Shown: in pieces, positions 49,661-61,326 of the stretch
How the letters are laid out: the number at the start of each line of letters is the position of its first letter
How positions within the stretch are numbered: the stretch's first letter is position 1
Source: Carya illinoinensis
Lineage: Eukaryota; Streptophyta; Magnoliopsida; Fagales; Juglandaceae
DNA: 64,000 nucleotides
Assembly: GCF_018687715.1 (NCBI RefSeq)
Contig: NC_056752.1
Location: forward strand, 41,266,501 to 41,330,500
Direction: 5' to 3'
Made by a program: the position numbers and the translations under genes
The notes under the pieces: model-generated
Database searches by the model: none
What the model saw: the letters and a program-made list of their open reading frames with translations, nothing else
What the model was told of the DNA's origin: nothing

Positions 49661-51009
49661 TTTATAGTTTAATTTTATCATTTTTGTATTTTAATTTTAA
49701 TTCTTATTTAATAATTAAGAAAATAATTATTAATAAAAATATATGTTTTTGTTAATAATTAACAATTTTAAAAAATATTTTACAAAAAAAATTAATAAAA
49801 AAACCATAAAATTTGTGGTAGTGCGAGTCGTTAGCAACATCCTTACAATATATATTGCAACATATAAATTAGAACATAGACCTGTATCCACAATTCAATC
49901 AAACGCACTATTTGTTGTGGGTCTTTACGTAATATTAACTTCAATTAAACGCACAATTTTATCTATTTTAAAATGTTTCGTTTGAATTCACGTTAGATGT
50001 GTTCGCAGGGAGGCCCCCGTATGCCTATATTTAGACATTTTCTTTTATTCTAGTAATATTGGGTCTCATGCAGTACTCATTCTTTGGATATATCATTCAC
50101 CTCGAAAGCCATATAATCATCAATCTTGTTTGAATAAGAAAGTTAAGGATTTAGAGAGAGAGAGAGAGAGAGGAGTGGTTTTTTTCCAGTCACCTTGGGG
50201 TGTAAATCGGTTTAGTGATTTTCTCTAACATTCACAAGGATCGAACCGGGTTAGTAGCTATCAATCCGGCTTTTTTTTTTTTATTTTTTTAAATAAATTA
50301 ATAAAAAAATATTTAAATAATTAAATTAAAAGTAAGTGAATTATTAATATAAATTATATAACTAACTCATTAAAAAAATATTTTATATAGTCAATGATAA
50401 TAAATTAAATAAAAATTACACTATTAACTTATATAATTATAATATAAAAATAATATATTAAATTATTAAAAATATATATAGGAGTTTGGTCTTATCCAAA
50501 ATTTATAAACCCTGAGATCCGACTGAATGGTTTCGGTCCATAATTTATGAGACCGAGTCCAACTAGTTTAGAGTTCAGTCCAATCAATTTTTTCGATCCA
50601 ACGCTTATACTCGACTCACCAAGTCGTTGGTGCATGTAGTCGAATTCCCCTGTTTGTTATTTTCATCTATAAATTGAAATTGGAAGTTGAGAGCAGGCGC
50701 TTTACTTCCTAGGCAACAGGTACAAAGAGCCAGAGACTTACATTGTTCAAGCGCGCAGAAGCAAGCAACCCCTTGGAGCTAGCTTTATTTGCGAGCGACT
50801 GCTGCATGCGAGATACGACCGAGTAAGAAAATAATGTTCTGTTCTGATTACTACATCAGAGAGCTATGCGCATGCAGAGGCTCAAAAACACCAAGATGCA
50901 TGCTTTAATTTTATGCAAAGTGTGAACACAAGTACACTAGCGAACAATTTTTGGTTACATGCATGCTACATTTCAATTCTTAAAAATGATTATTTCTAGG
51001 ATCAAATAT
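49661..51009. other. Intergenic, AT-rich, with a probable second hAT-like remnant
   Basis: No gene was seen. The stretch 50190-50620 (from GGGGTGTAAATCGGTTTAG to GATCCAACGC) has GG/CC-rich edges and an AT-rich core like the 49.0-49.7 kb element, but no clear inverted ends. A GA microsatellite lies at about 50153-50172. Confidence 0.4.
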
Positions 51010-51790
51010 TAATGTGAGGGGGGTTTTACGTGAGACCAGCCCGAGCCTGATCGGATTCGGCTGCTGGGCACGAAATGGCCCAGGGCCCATTGGGTAAATA
51101 AGGAATTGTGTTAGAGGCTCGAACTAGGAAGCCCAGCGCTGACCCCAACCCATTTGGGAAACCCGTGTGCCGAGCTCGACCTGTTTGGAAACCTAGCTAT
51201 AAAGCAAAGCTGCTGGATAACATGCCATGGACAATGATCACCTGACACCCAAGTGGGCGACCTAGTCATGATAGCAAGAATGAGATGGATGCCTACCTTG
51301 GAACCCCGATGGCTAGACACGTCCAGGGATGGGCATGTCTAACCTAAGATGTATTGCATTAAAAGGAGTGCATATGAGGATATGATATGGTCAAAAACCA
51401 TGCCGCATTCGATGTACTTTAGGAGAACTAGACACACAACGACATGCTTTCTGGGGCATCATAGGTTGGCATGACCTTAGCCTGACGCACTGCTGCCTAG
51501 CAGCGATACTGGCAACATGTTTGATCCGAATACAACTTGACATCTCACAATCTCCCTCAATGGCCAAACCCGATCCAGGTATAAATACATCCCCCCATTA
51601 AGGGGGAAATGTTTGATCTCTTCTTTTTCTTTATTATTTTATTCTCCACATCATTTACAAAAAAAACTCATCTGACTATAGAATTGGAGAGACCCTAGAC
51701 CACCCCAGAACCCATTCTTTTTCGTAGTTGCAGGCTATTACACTGGGCCTATGTGGAATTCTCCAGATTGCAAAACACGACATCAATAGT
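51010..51790. mobile_element. Degraded LTR-like fragment
   Basis: The block is clearly more GC-rich than its flanks. It begins near TGTGAGGGGGGTTTTACG (51013), contains a TATAAATACATCC promoter-like stretch near 51580-51592 with a following C/T-rich leader, and ends near ACACGACATCA (51785). The TATA-leader layout resembles an LTR. No matching target duplication or second LTR was found. Confidence 0.35.
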
Positions 51791-51849
51791 TATCTCAAAA
51801 AATTGTTCTTTTACAGGTTAGTTTAATTTTGACCATAAAGATAAATAAG

Positions 51850-52062
51850 ACCCCATTTGAATTCAAAAAATATTTCATTTCATGTCATTTTATTTTATTA
51901 TTACAATTATATTAAATTTTTACACAAAACTTAATAAATAATTTAACTTTTTTAAATTATAAAATAATAATATTAAAAAATAATATTTTAATAATATTTT
52001 ATTTAATTTTTATCTTTAATTTAAAATTATATTATTTCCTCTCTTAATACAAATCAACCCTG
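51850..52062. mobile_element. AT-rich dispersed MITE-like element, second copy
   Basis: It parallels 24895-25075 over most of its length (shared AACTTTTTTAAATTATAAAAT and AATAATATTTTATTTA segments in the same order). Confidence 0.5.
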
Positions 52063-53570
52063 TATTTTTTTTTAAAAAAAATCTCAAATTTCCTAAATAA
52101 AGTGGTGTGCTTCCCTTTCCTTGAGCTCATCCCGATAAGTATGACGTAGGTTGCTTGCAGCTGTAAACCTGCTCTCTGATCTGTTTTGGAAGTTTCTTGT
52201 TAAAAGAGATTCACGCCATTGGAGTACAAAAGCTTGGTAAAGGAACCAAACAGATGTCCCTTGACGTGTCGGATGTCTCCAAGTGATTTAAGAGAAAGAA
52301 AAAAAGAAAAAAAGAAAAAAAAAATCTTAAAAATGAATTTATAGATAGTGGATCCCAACGATGATTTCGATAGTTTTTATTTTTTTAATTTAGTGATTAA
52401 AAAAGTATTTTTAATAATATAATAATTTTTTTAAAATATTTAAGAAAATAAAAAATATATATAAAAAATAATAAAAAAATGAAATGGTCTTATAGGTCAC
52501 TTTTCTCGTGCCACACCGAGTGTCATTCGAGCTTTAATTAGATTGGGTAACATTAACATGCGCACGTCGATAGAGCATTATTGTGTCTTGCATGTCTGTA
52601 AAAATATTCATTCATTATTCTTATATTATATATTATATATAATTTTTTTTTAATTTTATTACTGTTACATTAAAGAGATTCTTATTTTTATTATTCATAT
52701 ATTTGATAAGAGAAAAAATTAAAATATATATATATAATATGATTAATGATTAAAATTTTTCTGTATTAAATATTAAACTGGTTCTCTCATTTTCAGCTTT
52801 CAATCACTTTTTCTCTTTTTCTTTTTTTTTTTAATCGAGAAAGGAAAAGTGGAGGAACCCTCACTTGGCTTATGAGTTCGTCTTGACTCTTTACGTAGGT
52901 AATTTCGTGAAGTAGAACCCTGTTAATTTTCGGAAATTGGGAGTTTAATAAATGAAAAATCATGCTAGCAGTTATGAGTTAGTTAACCTTGCAAAATTAT
53001 TTTTTAAAAAATAAATAAATATAAAATTTACATAAAAAAATTTAATAATAGATTTTATTTTATTTAAAAAAAAACTACATAACTCTTACATACTTCACGA
53101 CTATATATATAAAATTTATTTTTGCTATAAAAAAAAACAGAGAGAAAAAAATAATAATAAGCTTCTAACCTCCAGCAATTGGCTATTCTTTTCTTACTTT
53201 TAACGTCAAGGTCAAAGGTTTAAAATAATCAATTAAGACAGTAATGGTACCCAAAAAAACACCCGAGAGCTTCTTCTTTTTTTTCATTATTTTTTTATAT
53301 TCTTAAATATTTTTTTAAAAAAATTCACATCATCACTTAAAAAAATTTACTTAATCATTAAGTAAAAAAAATATTCGATAAATAAAAAAAAAAACTACCG
53401 AATTTGGGGAGCTTTAGTATTTCTCTCAATTTAATAACCATCTCCATTATTATAGGATACTTATGGGGTTGTTATTTCCCAACCCAAATAAAATAAAAAA
53501 TAATGAATTGTATATTGGCGAACATATCACATCATGCGCGCCTTATTACTTTGTTTTTTGTTTTGAGAAA
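52063..53570. other. Intergenic, several AT-rich element remnants
   Basis: No gene was seen. Segments 52300-52500, 52950-53130 and 53270-53420 are AT-rich, with an ATTAAGTGATT/AATCACTTAAT-type core that also appears at 29420-29545 and 41560-41700. These look like copies of a small non-autonomous family. Confidence 0.35.
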
Positions 53571-53790
53571 TACTTTTTGCAGTCGGGAAATGCAGTCGGC
53601 GTGCAGTCAGTTGTAAAAAAAAATTAATACGGGACCTACATGAAAAAAAAAATTATTTTTATAACTTTTTATAATTCATGTAGGTCCCCTTGAATATAAA
53701 AAAAAAATTTTATAATTTTTTTTTATTCATTCCATACAGCCGACTGCACGCCGACTGCATGTGGAGATTGTATGTAGCAAAGCTATTTTT
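53571..53790. mobile_element. MITE with terminal inverted repeats carrying GCAGTCGGCGTGCAGTC
   Basis: TGCAGTCGGCGTGCAGTCAG at 53591-53610 is matched in reverse by CGACTGCACGCCGACTGCA at 53741-53759. The AT-rich middle is itself nearly palindromic (ACCTACATG/CATGTAGGTCC). Outer arms (near 53571 and 53785) are weakly inverted as well. It has the structure of a small hairpin-forming MITE. Confidence 0.65.
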
Positions 53791-53960
53791 TTTTTAAGCA
53801 AATGTTTCATAGATAAATTACTTATTACAAGATACAAGATTTAATAGGGTAGGAATACCCAACAATCATCTCAAAACTAACAAATATAACACTAGTGAAA
53901 TAAAAGAAGAGGGAGATTGGCTCCCACCTATTTTTCACAATGGAAAGTTATTTGAAGTAA
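53791..53960 (-). mobile_element. Truncated LINE 3' end
   Basis: A T run followed by a stretch with TTCATAGATAAATTACTTATT and ACAAGATACAAG fits the 3' end of a plant L1-type LINE read on the minus strand. No target duplication was confirmed. Confidence 0.4.
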
Positions 53961-54227
53961 TTTTTACATAATTTGATAAACAGATTGTAAAACTACGATT
54001 AGAAACTATGATGAAAAGGGTGATGCAATTTACTGCACTAGACTGAACTCGTTGAAGTAGATTTTTATGATCACTTTATCTTAATCCTTAGTTAAGAAAA
54101 ACATGAATATAAAACAATATCAATAGAAAAATATATCGAATCGTCAGTAAATGACTAACTGTGGAGACACATGTAGTTCATGCGCCTTATTACTTAAACC
54201 GAAAGAAATTCATTATATGGCATGTAG

Positions 54228-54445
54228 TTCTGTTTGGCCACTGAGATTTTTTAGATAAAAATTTTAAGTTTTAAGATTAAATATTAAAATATTATATTTT
54301 AATATTATTATTGTATTGGAATTTAAAAAAGTTAAGAAAAAATTAAATTATTTATTATATTTTATATAAAAATTTAAAAAAGTTGTAATAATTAGATAAA
54401 AATTTTATATTTAAGATGAAAATTTTTCGTGATCAAACACAACCA
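54228..54445. mobile_element. AT-rich dispersed MITE-like element, inverted third copy
   Basis: It runs from CTGTTTGGCCACTGAG to GTGATCAAACACAACCAG, with AATTTAAAAAAGTT repeated twice and ATTATTATTGTATTGG inside. It matches the reverse complement of the 51850-52062 copy. TTTGGCCA versus TGATCAAA edges suggest the element ends. Confidence 0.5.
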
Positions 54446-56447
54446 GAAAACTTCATTTCCGATTCTACTAGAATTTTTATGAAAGTTTTTTATTTGCTTC
54501 TCTTGCATGTAAGTTTTGATCTTTGTTTAATCTTTGGCGGTGGAAGGTAAAAAATTGATCTCTGCTGGCTTTATTAATGCACCACGCGTTCTTAAGGACG
54601 AAACATAAGCACTTTCCTTTCAGGGGTCCCAAAGCCGACCAATACAAGGATGTTTACGTGATCTCAGCCATATAATAAGCACCACTCCAGCTGCCGAAAC
54701 GGTTCAATCATTCAAGTCGGTGGGAATACATTTGCTTAGTTTTTTGTTGAAAAATGGTATATACTATCCTATCATTTCACTTATATTTCATTATATATGA
54801 TATGATATATTTATCATAATTTGATAATAAAGAATTATATAATAAATGATTATTTAATGCGGTAAATGTAATACATATTACTTAATAAGATACAAGTAAG
54901 ATTATAGTATAGTGTATATAATTTTTTTATTTTATTTTATTATGAATATATATATATACACACATATGTGTGCGTGCGCACGTGCAACGAGGTTCTTCTA
55001 GCTAGCAATTGGTTGATAATTGATGTACAATATAAATTTATAAATTGATGTATTTTCATATAATATACTATATTGGCTTTATAAAATTTCTTTAAGTTAT
55101 TTGATCTCCCATGTCTCAACGACATTTTAGTCAAAATTTTATGTTCATAGAAGTTGGCAATATGGGCTACGAGACCCATAAAAACCCGTCGGCCCAACTC
55201 ATAAAGAGCCGACAATTGGCTGGTGAGAGGGTGAGCAAAACACACTTTATTGAAAGGCGAGAAAGATTTGTGTGAGAATTCAATGGCGAACTTGAATTTG
55301 ACTCTTGGACACATTCCTTAACATTCCTGTCTTAGAAAAGTGAGAATCCTCAACATTCGAAACGTTTAACACATCTGGTAAATGAACAAGACAGAAACGA
55401 CAGATCTTAATAACAATGTAGAGAGGAAGATAACCAGAACCCCATGAGAGAAGTCGTCATCAATGGCAGATCGAGGCGGGCCGGCATAGAGGCTGGCTAG
55501 GTAGAAAGGGTTCCATCTTGGCCTAATATTCATGTGCAGCTTTGCTACGTGCAACCGCGGTGTGAAACCGCTGAGAAATCGACTGCCACTTTAATCGTTA
55601 AAAACAAAAAATTAAATGCAACTTCGCCTCTTCGGTAGAGACCCAACGCAGTTTGCTTCTTGTTTTTGTTCACAAAGTGGGTGCTTGTCGATAAATTTCC
55701 TCTTAGACTGCTTTTTGATGGAATCTTTACCTCCTTATACTGTGTTCTCTCCTTCCTATTTCTCCATCACCTTTGCTACCCATAATTTTCTTCTTCTACT
55801 TCTTCTCAGTCTCTTATTTTGATTTTTCTTTCATTTGCATTTGGAACTTATTTCTCAGGCGATTTGAGCGTTTCCTACTCTATTCTATTACTCATTCCTC
55901 TAAAAATAAGAAAGAAAACAAAGGATTATTCAAGTTTTTCTGTGGGTAATCATTCTTAAGATTGTTTGAAAGTTGGTGGTGAATTGTTTGGAAGTTTGGC
56001 ATTGCGAGCCACTGTAGCTTGCGGATTCAAGCTTGCAGATTCAAGGTGCGAGAAGAGAAAGAAGAAAGGGGCACGAGAAAACTCCAATTTTGCATAACAG
56101 AAAGAGGTAGTGGATAAGTCTCGGCCAAATTCCTGAATCACATATAATTTATTTTTGAAAAATAAAAACCACGTAAAAGGACAAATTTTTGTTCAGAAGT
56201 AGCTTTGATGTTTCACATGCTCCAATTCAACCAAAAGAGTTATTTCCTCCAGTTCTGGGTGAGAAGAGAGAAAAGAGGGGCTTTCGTGTGATAGAGGAAA
56301 TGGGAGATACAAAGTTTTGAAAAGAAGTGAGAAAACAGGAAACGAAATGGAGAGAAGTAAGAAAGTAGAAATTTTTTATTTATTTTTTGCTTATTAAAAG
56401 GCGTGCCCGGTTACACGGAATACCCAAAACCGGTTGCAAGAAGAGTT

Positions 56448-56452
<5 letters not shown>

Positions 56453-56480
<28 letters not shown>
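56453..56480. repeat. (TA)n microsatellite
   Basis: A perfect TA run of about 14 units. Confidence 0.85.
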
Positions 56481-56485
<5 letters not shown>

Positions 56486-58613
56486 TTACTTTAAAAAAAC
56501 TTGTAATTATTATTTATGAAAATGATTATTTTTTATTAAGATGAGTCTATTATCATAAATAATTATTTTCGTCATAAATAACTGATCATAAATATTCATG
56601 TTTCTTGTAATAGGATCAAGATTAATTCTTATTACATGTAAAAAATATTGGCTTAGCATTGTCATCTCTCCCGGCCAACCTCATGAGTCATGACGTTGTT
56701 AAAACTCGAAGAATTGAGACGTATAAATTAATTAATTATAATGCGGATGCTTTGATTATATATAGGAATTATTTGAGTCATGGGTTTAGAATTCCCTGCA
56801 TTATTAATATTGGGTGCTTGATATGGTTATAGGACGAAAGAGACGTCCCTATAGCTAGCCCTCATTAGCATGCAATTTTGATTTGTCTGGTCGATCTATA
56901 AGAATCCAAAAGATGTCACATTAATTTTAATGTCTCCCTCAACTTCTAATGCCTTATGTAGCCTCAATATCATACGTAGTCAAACTCTAATCTTACCCCC
57001 AAAAATAACATCGACCGACTATAATTTTCACTATTCACAATTACATAAATTGCAGCATCCATTACGGGTGGAAATTTGTCTTTGCGTATTGTGTCTATGT
57101 CGTGTTAAGTCATAGATATTTGACTATATAGATCAATCCGATTCTGACCCTTTAAACTAAATGTCTCAAACTTTCAAATCATAAAACGACTAATTTAAAT
57201 AGCGGATTGTGTTGTGTCACAAATTTTAATTCGTTTCATAATTAATTATAAATAAGTCAACACAAGTTATAACACGACTCATTTTAACTAATTTCATGTA
57301 AATATGTTGAACTAATACATATAACTTATTCGACATGATTAACAAAATTTCACAAAATCTATATTTATTTGTAGTCACAATATCTAAAAATAAATAAAAC
57401 TACTTACTAGCAATATCGCACAACAGTCAAGAAATGGAGAAAGCATTATTCCTGACCCGCTATGATGATTTGGGCCTCGATCGATATAGTCTAGAGCCCC
57501 TGGCATGGTTAGGTGCTACTGTGCGTATGTCCATAGTAATGAATGAAAAATAAATACTGAGAATATAAAAAAGATATTGACACAGATTTATGTAATTTGG
57601 CATAAAGTCTACGTCCACGAAATTTTTAGAGAGAAAATATTCAAATAAACTTATTTATAGTTCTTCATAGCCTCTCATATATCACTGCACAATAAAAATC
57701 TCAAATATATTTACCAATGAATCTTTTCTCGCTAAAGCCTCTTTCAAAAGGTTAAAGAAAGTCAAAGTTTGCTTGGAGTCGTTTGGCTATTTTATTTTAT
57801 ATTCTCTTTCTTGTCGCATGCCCCTAATGAGTGTTAAGGATTAGCCACCTTTCTCTTACTTGTCTGACATCTTCATTTCCTTTTTATTTATTTTCTTCTC
57901 CTCTTACTCTGACGCCCTGATTTTGTTTGTCCCTTCATTGCCTCTCCTTCATCTCCCTTCTCTTGTCTTCTAATGGTGGAACCTCTCCCCTTGGCTTGAG
58001 CATAGTAGATTTACTTTGGGCCTGTAAATTTTATCCGTTCTAATAAAATCTTGTAAATTTTATCCCTTCCAATAAGATACGATATATATATATATATTTA
58101 AAAAAAAAAATAGAAATTTGGTTCCATTCTCATCATAGAAAGGTGATTACGTCTTTTGAAGCAATTACTTGACAAAATTTAGTGGGAGAAGATGGGCTAT
58201 GTTGGGATTAGTCATTGGAAAGGCCTTCAGGATATATATGGACATGTGCTGGGTCCCCCGATTGCAAAAACACAAGCCCAATCCATCCCATTATAAGATT
58301 CTTATCCGTAAAACACATGGTTTCATAGTCATTATTGCTTTTAAAAGATTAAAATTAGAAAGAGAAACATGACCCAAAAACAAATATAGTTTATATTTTA
58401 CATAAAATAAAAACTCATCATTTAAAGTGAATCAGAGTATATATATCCTTATCCTAGGTGCAGTCAGTCTTATCCAAGCTAATTTCCATGACTTAAAAAA
58501 GTGAGGACGTGACAATCTCCACTTCGTGTTAAACATGACATTATAGTACTATTACTATATCCAATGCGATGAGACATACGTGGATGAGTCCATCTTTTTA
58601 CAAGACTTATGCA

Positions 58614-58615
58614 TA

Positions 58616-58645
<30 letters not shown>
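58614..58645. repeat. (CATA)n microsatellite
   Basis: About eight tandem CATA units followed by TA- and CA-rich sequence. Confidence 0.85.
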
Positions 58646-58653
<8 letters not shown>

Positions 58654-60119
58654 ATATACACACACATACATATATGAGCGTAAATTTGCAATCTTATGGT
58701 GCATGGATAAGCTACGTAAATTTTGTTTTAAAAATATGGATAAATCTAGACGAATATAAAAAAATTATTTTTTAATAATAAATTTTATTTGTTTAAATAA
58801 TTAATATACGAAATTTACGCATATTAAAATTCTAAAATTATATTTAACATTATCCATAAGCATATATGTTCAAATTAAGAAAATTAAAGATCAGAACCGG
58901 CCGGCCAAAGTCTAGTACGAGGAAGAAAAACTTAAAATTAACAAGGACGTACGTTATGGCTTTTCCTTTTGTTTTTGTTATGTTTTTCCAGCGGGGTAAC
59001 TTATAAAAACTTGAATAATTTTTTTTATTTCTTTTTAAGCGTATCACCCTATGAGCCAAATTAGGGATAGGGGCATGGCCATCTCAAATATTTAGTCTTC
59101 AAGTCAATTATATATGGTCGTGTACATACGTGCAGGCTATAATTATGTTTATGTAAGTATTATTAATGTCACAGAAAGAGTCGTAATTGGATTGCATCAT
59201 TTTGAGGCGTAGTACTCATGAGGTACTGGCCGGCTGCCTTAGCTACAACATATATGTATATCGTTGCATGCGTGCGTACGCAGACAACACTAATCATGCT
59301 GGAAGAAAAAGGTTCGTGAAAGTGTTTAGGAGCCGAGCCAACAATGCATGCAAACGAACCAATTAATGCATGAACAACATTAATGACAAGATTCATTAAC
59401 TCATGAAGAAGAACACAAAATCCCAATGCATTTCTCTCTCAAGCTATACAATATTAATATAGCCAGCCCTTTTATATGTTGTAACTAAGTAGTACTACTA
59501 CTGATCCCATGATCAACTTCATTTGGGAAAAGTATAAAAACGACAAGTGTGAAACTCTTTTTTTTCTCTCTCTCTAATATATATGTATTCTAGAAAAAAA
59601 CAAGAGACAAAAAGGAGAGATCGGCTAGTGCAGAAAAGAGAAAGAAAATGATTTTTTTGGTTTTTTTGAAAGATGAAAAGAATAGAACATAGAGATGGAG
59701 AAAGAGAAAGTTAAACATGACCTCAAACAAGTGCACTTTTAACACCTCTCCCCTCCCACTACCATTCTCAAAATCTTAGGCGTGCGAGCCAAAGTGGGGT
59801 GCCTTATCATGATGATTCCTGTATACCACCAACCTTTTTGTGCTACTTACCACATCAGCATTCAGCCCCTCCACATCTCTTCAAACATTTTCTTTTTCCC
59901 CCACCACTTTTTATCTTTCTACACAAGTCAACCCAGCATTCATCATCCCCATTGCCCAATCACATTCATCCACATCATCATCATCATCCATCACCCCATC
60001 ACCCGCGCCAGCCTCTACAATTTACAACTATTTCTAACTTGGACCTAGCTCTCTTTTCTGACCCCTGTATCTACCGCCACCACCAACACAACCAACCACC
60101 ACTAACAAATCTTCCAGGC

Positions 60120-61157
60120 TTACTTCCGGCGAGTCGTAAACGTTTGAAACACCACATTCCCGGCCGCAGGGAACTCATCCATTGTGCAACTTCGGCATTT
60201 CAATCCAAGGGGCTCGAGTGCAGTTGCCACCTTTGTCCACACCTCATGGCTTGTGCATGTAGTCGATACTGACATGGTTGCCGGCCGGAACACCTGCACC
60301 ACCTTCTTCAAAACTCGGGCAACATCGTCATGATTATCGTAAATGGACCCGACGCACTCGAAGCTGGCGTAGCTGTAACCATCTTCCGGGGTTACGTGAA
60401 TGGTGGAGTAGCGGTCACCATCAATAACACCGTTCATGGAGTAGCCGCATGGATCAAATGCAAAATCACAAATAAGAGCACCGGGGTTAATGTCTCCAAT
60501 ACCCGTCAGCTGGGTCATCTCTTTCCCGGCCGTGTCGCCGGTCTTATCATCCCCGGGACGCTTAAAGAATTTGCGAGCGAGGACGCGGTCGAGCTCGGTC
60601 ATACAGATTTCGAGTGTGTAGAACACGTCGGGAACATGCGGGCTGATCAGCGTGCGAGCCTCATCACTAGCAGTGAAAACGTGCCAAGAATGGGAGCTGA
60701 TTTTGGAAGGCATAACCGAGGCTTTTCTATAGCAAAGATTGCTAGGGAGGCTCTCTTCCAGATATATAACTTCTTCCTTGAAGCTGGTGTGGGGAAAGGG
60801 CTGTGCCATGGGAAAGATAAAACTACCCCTAGTGTAGCGGCAGGAGCAAAGAGTGAGGCCAAGGTGGCGGGCTTTGTGAAGCAATGGACGGATGGATTTG
60901 AGGAGCTGGGTGGTCCCACAGGTCTTGATGATGATCTTTGTGGGGTAGACGAAGAGGCTGGACTCTGATAACACATAGGCATCGAAGTAGGGGTTACCCA
61001 CAGCCGAGACCACGGTGCATTGCACGGCATGCAGGACTTGTTCTAGTGACTCAAACTCGAGCTGCCTAAGACCCATGTTCGTCAGTATTGCAGGTTCATC
61101 CCCAAAGAACTGGAGTTCTAGGCGCTTCTCAAAGCCTTCAAAACCAGAGACGGCCAT
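60120..61157 (-). CDS. SAMDC4: S-adenosylmethionine decarboxylase proenzyme, BUD2/SAMDC4 type (EC 4.1.1.50)
   Basis: A single open frame of 346 codons (345 aa) has no coding intron, as usual for plant SAMDC. The enzyme makes decarboxylated SAM, the aminopropyl donor for spermidine and spermine. The proenzyme cuts itself in YVLSESSLFVYP: the predicted cleavage is Glu65-Ser66, Ser66 becoming the pyruvoyl group. Also visible are the N-terminal glutamates of FEGFEKRLEL (Glu7, Glu10), KTCGTTQLL with the active-site Cys80, and CDFAFDPCGYSMN and TIHVTPEDGYSYASFE. The start MAVSGFEGFEKRLEL and end FTTRRK match the BUD2/SAMDC4 subgroup better than SAMDC1-3. An upstream in-frame extension to 61235 begins at TTG, not ATG, so 61157 is the start. 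In Arabidopsis BUD2 affects shoot branching and auxin/cytokinin balance. Confidence 0.95.
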   Translation of the reverse strand: MAVSGFEGFEKRLELQFFGDEPAILTNMGLRQLEFESLEQVLHAVQCTVVSAVGNPYFDAYVLSESSLFVYPTKIIIKTCGTTQLLKSIRPLLHKARHLGLTLCSCRYTRGSFIFPMAQPFPHTSFKEEVIYLEESLPSNLCYRKASVMPSKISSHSWHVFTASDEARTLISPHVPDVFYTLEICMTELDRVLARKFFKRPGDDKTGDTAGKEMTQLTGIGDINPGALICDFAFDPCGYSMNGVIDGDRYSTIHVTPEDGYSYASFECVGSIYDNHDDVARVLKKVVQVFRPATMSVSTTCTSHEVWTKVATALEPLGLKCRSCTMDEFPAAGNVVFQTFTTRRK

Positions 61158-61326
61158 TAAGTTAATGGGATGAAAAGCAAAAAGATTGATATTGAGAGAG
61201 GTAGGAGGTAGAGGGCAAACTAGATAGATGTGCAAAAATGAAAGAGATCAGAGACAGACAGATGTAGAGGAGTAAGTGTGTGGAACTACAGGTGAGAGAG
61301 AGAAGTGGGGGTGGATGAAATTTATA
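61158..61326 (-). promoter_or_regulatory. TATA box and uORF-free 5' leader of the SAMDC4-type gene
   Basis: On the minus strand TATAAA lies at 61326-61321. Transcription would start near 61290, giving a C/T-rich leader of about 130 nt. I found no ATG on the minus strand between 61290 and 61158. The polyamine-responsive tiny/small upstream ORF pair of SAMDC1-type mRNAs is therefore absent from an unspliced leader. A leader intron further upstream is not excluded. Confidence 0.6.

Larger units (their letters stand above)
54446..60119. other. Gene-poor intergenic DNA
   Basis: No gene was recognised. Seen here: a (TA)n run at about 56453-56480; an element remnant at 57060-57345 with repeated CGTGTT/AACACGAC motifs; a (CATA)n run at about 58614-58645; and an AT-rich block at 58693-58860 with CTTATGG/CCATAAG edges. 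The last part (59700-60119) is C/A-rich and should include the SAMDC 3'UTR. Confidence 0.45.

Noticed and set aside
59782..60272. His/Pro-rich plus-strand frames
   Set aside because: C/A-rich sequence that overlaps the 3' end of the SAMDC4-type gene in antisense; likely its 3'UTR read backwards.
60330..60968. 212-codon open frame on the plus strand
   Set aside because: It lies entirely antisense to the well-supported SAMDC4 coding region and its translation resembles no protein; it is a shadow of that gene.
61158..61235. 26-residue N-terminal extension of SAMDC
   Set aside because: It begins with TTG, and family members start at the MAVSGFEGFEK methionine.
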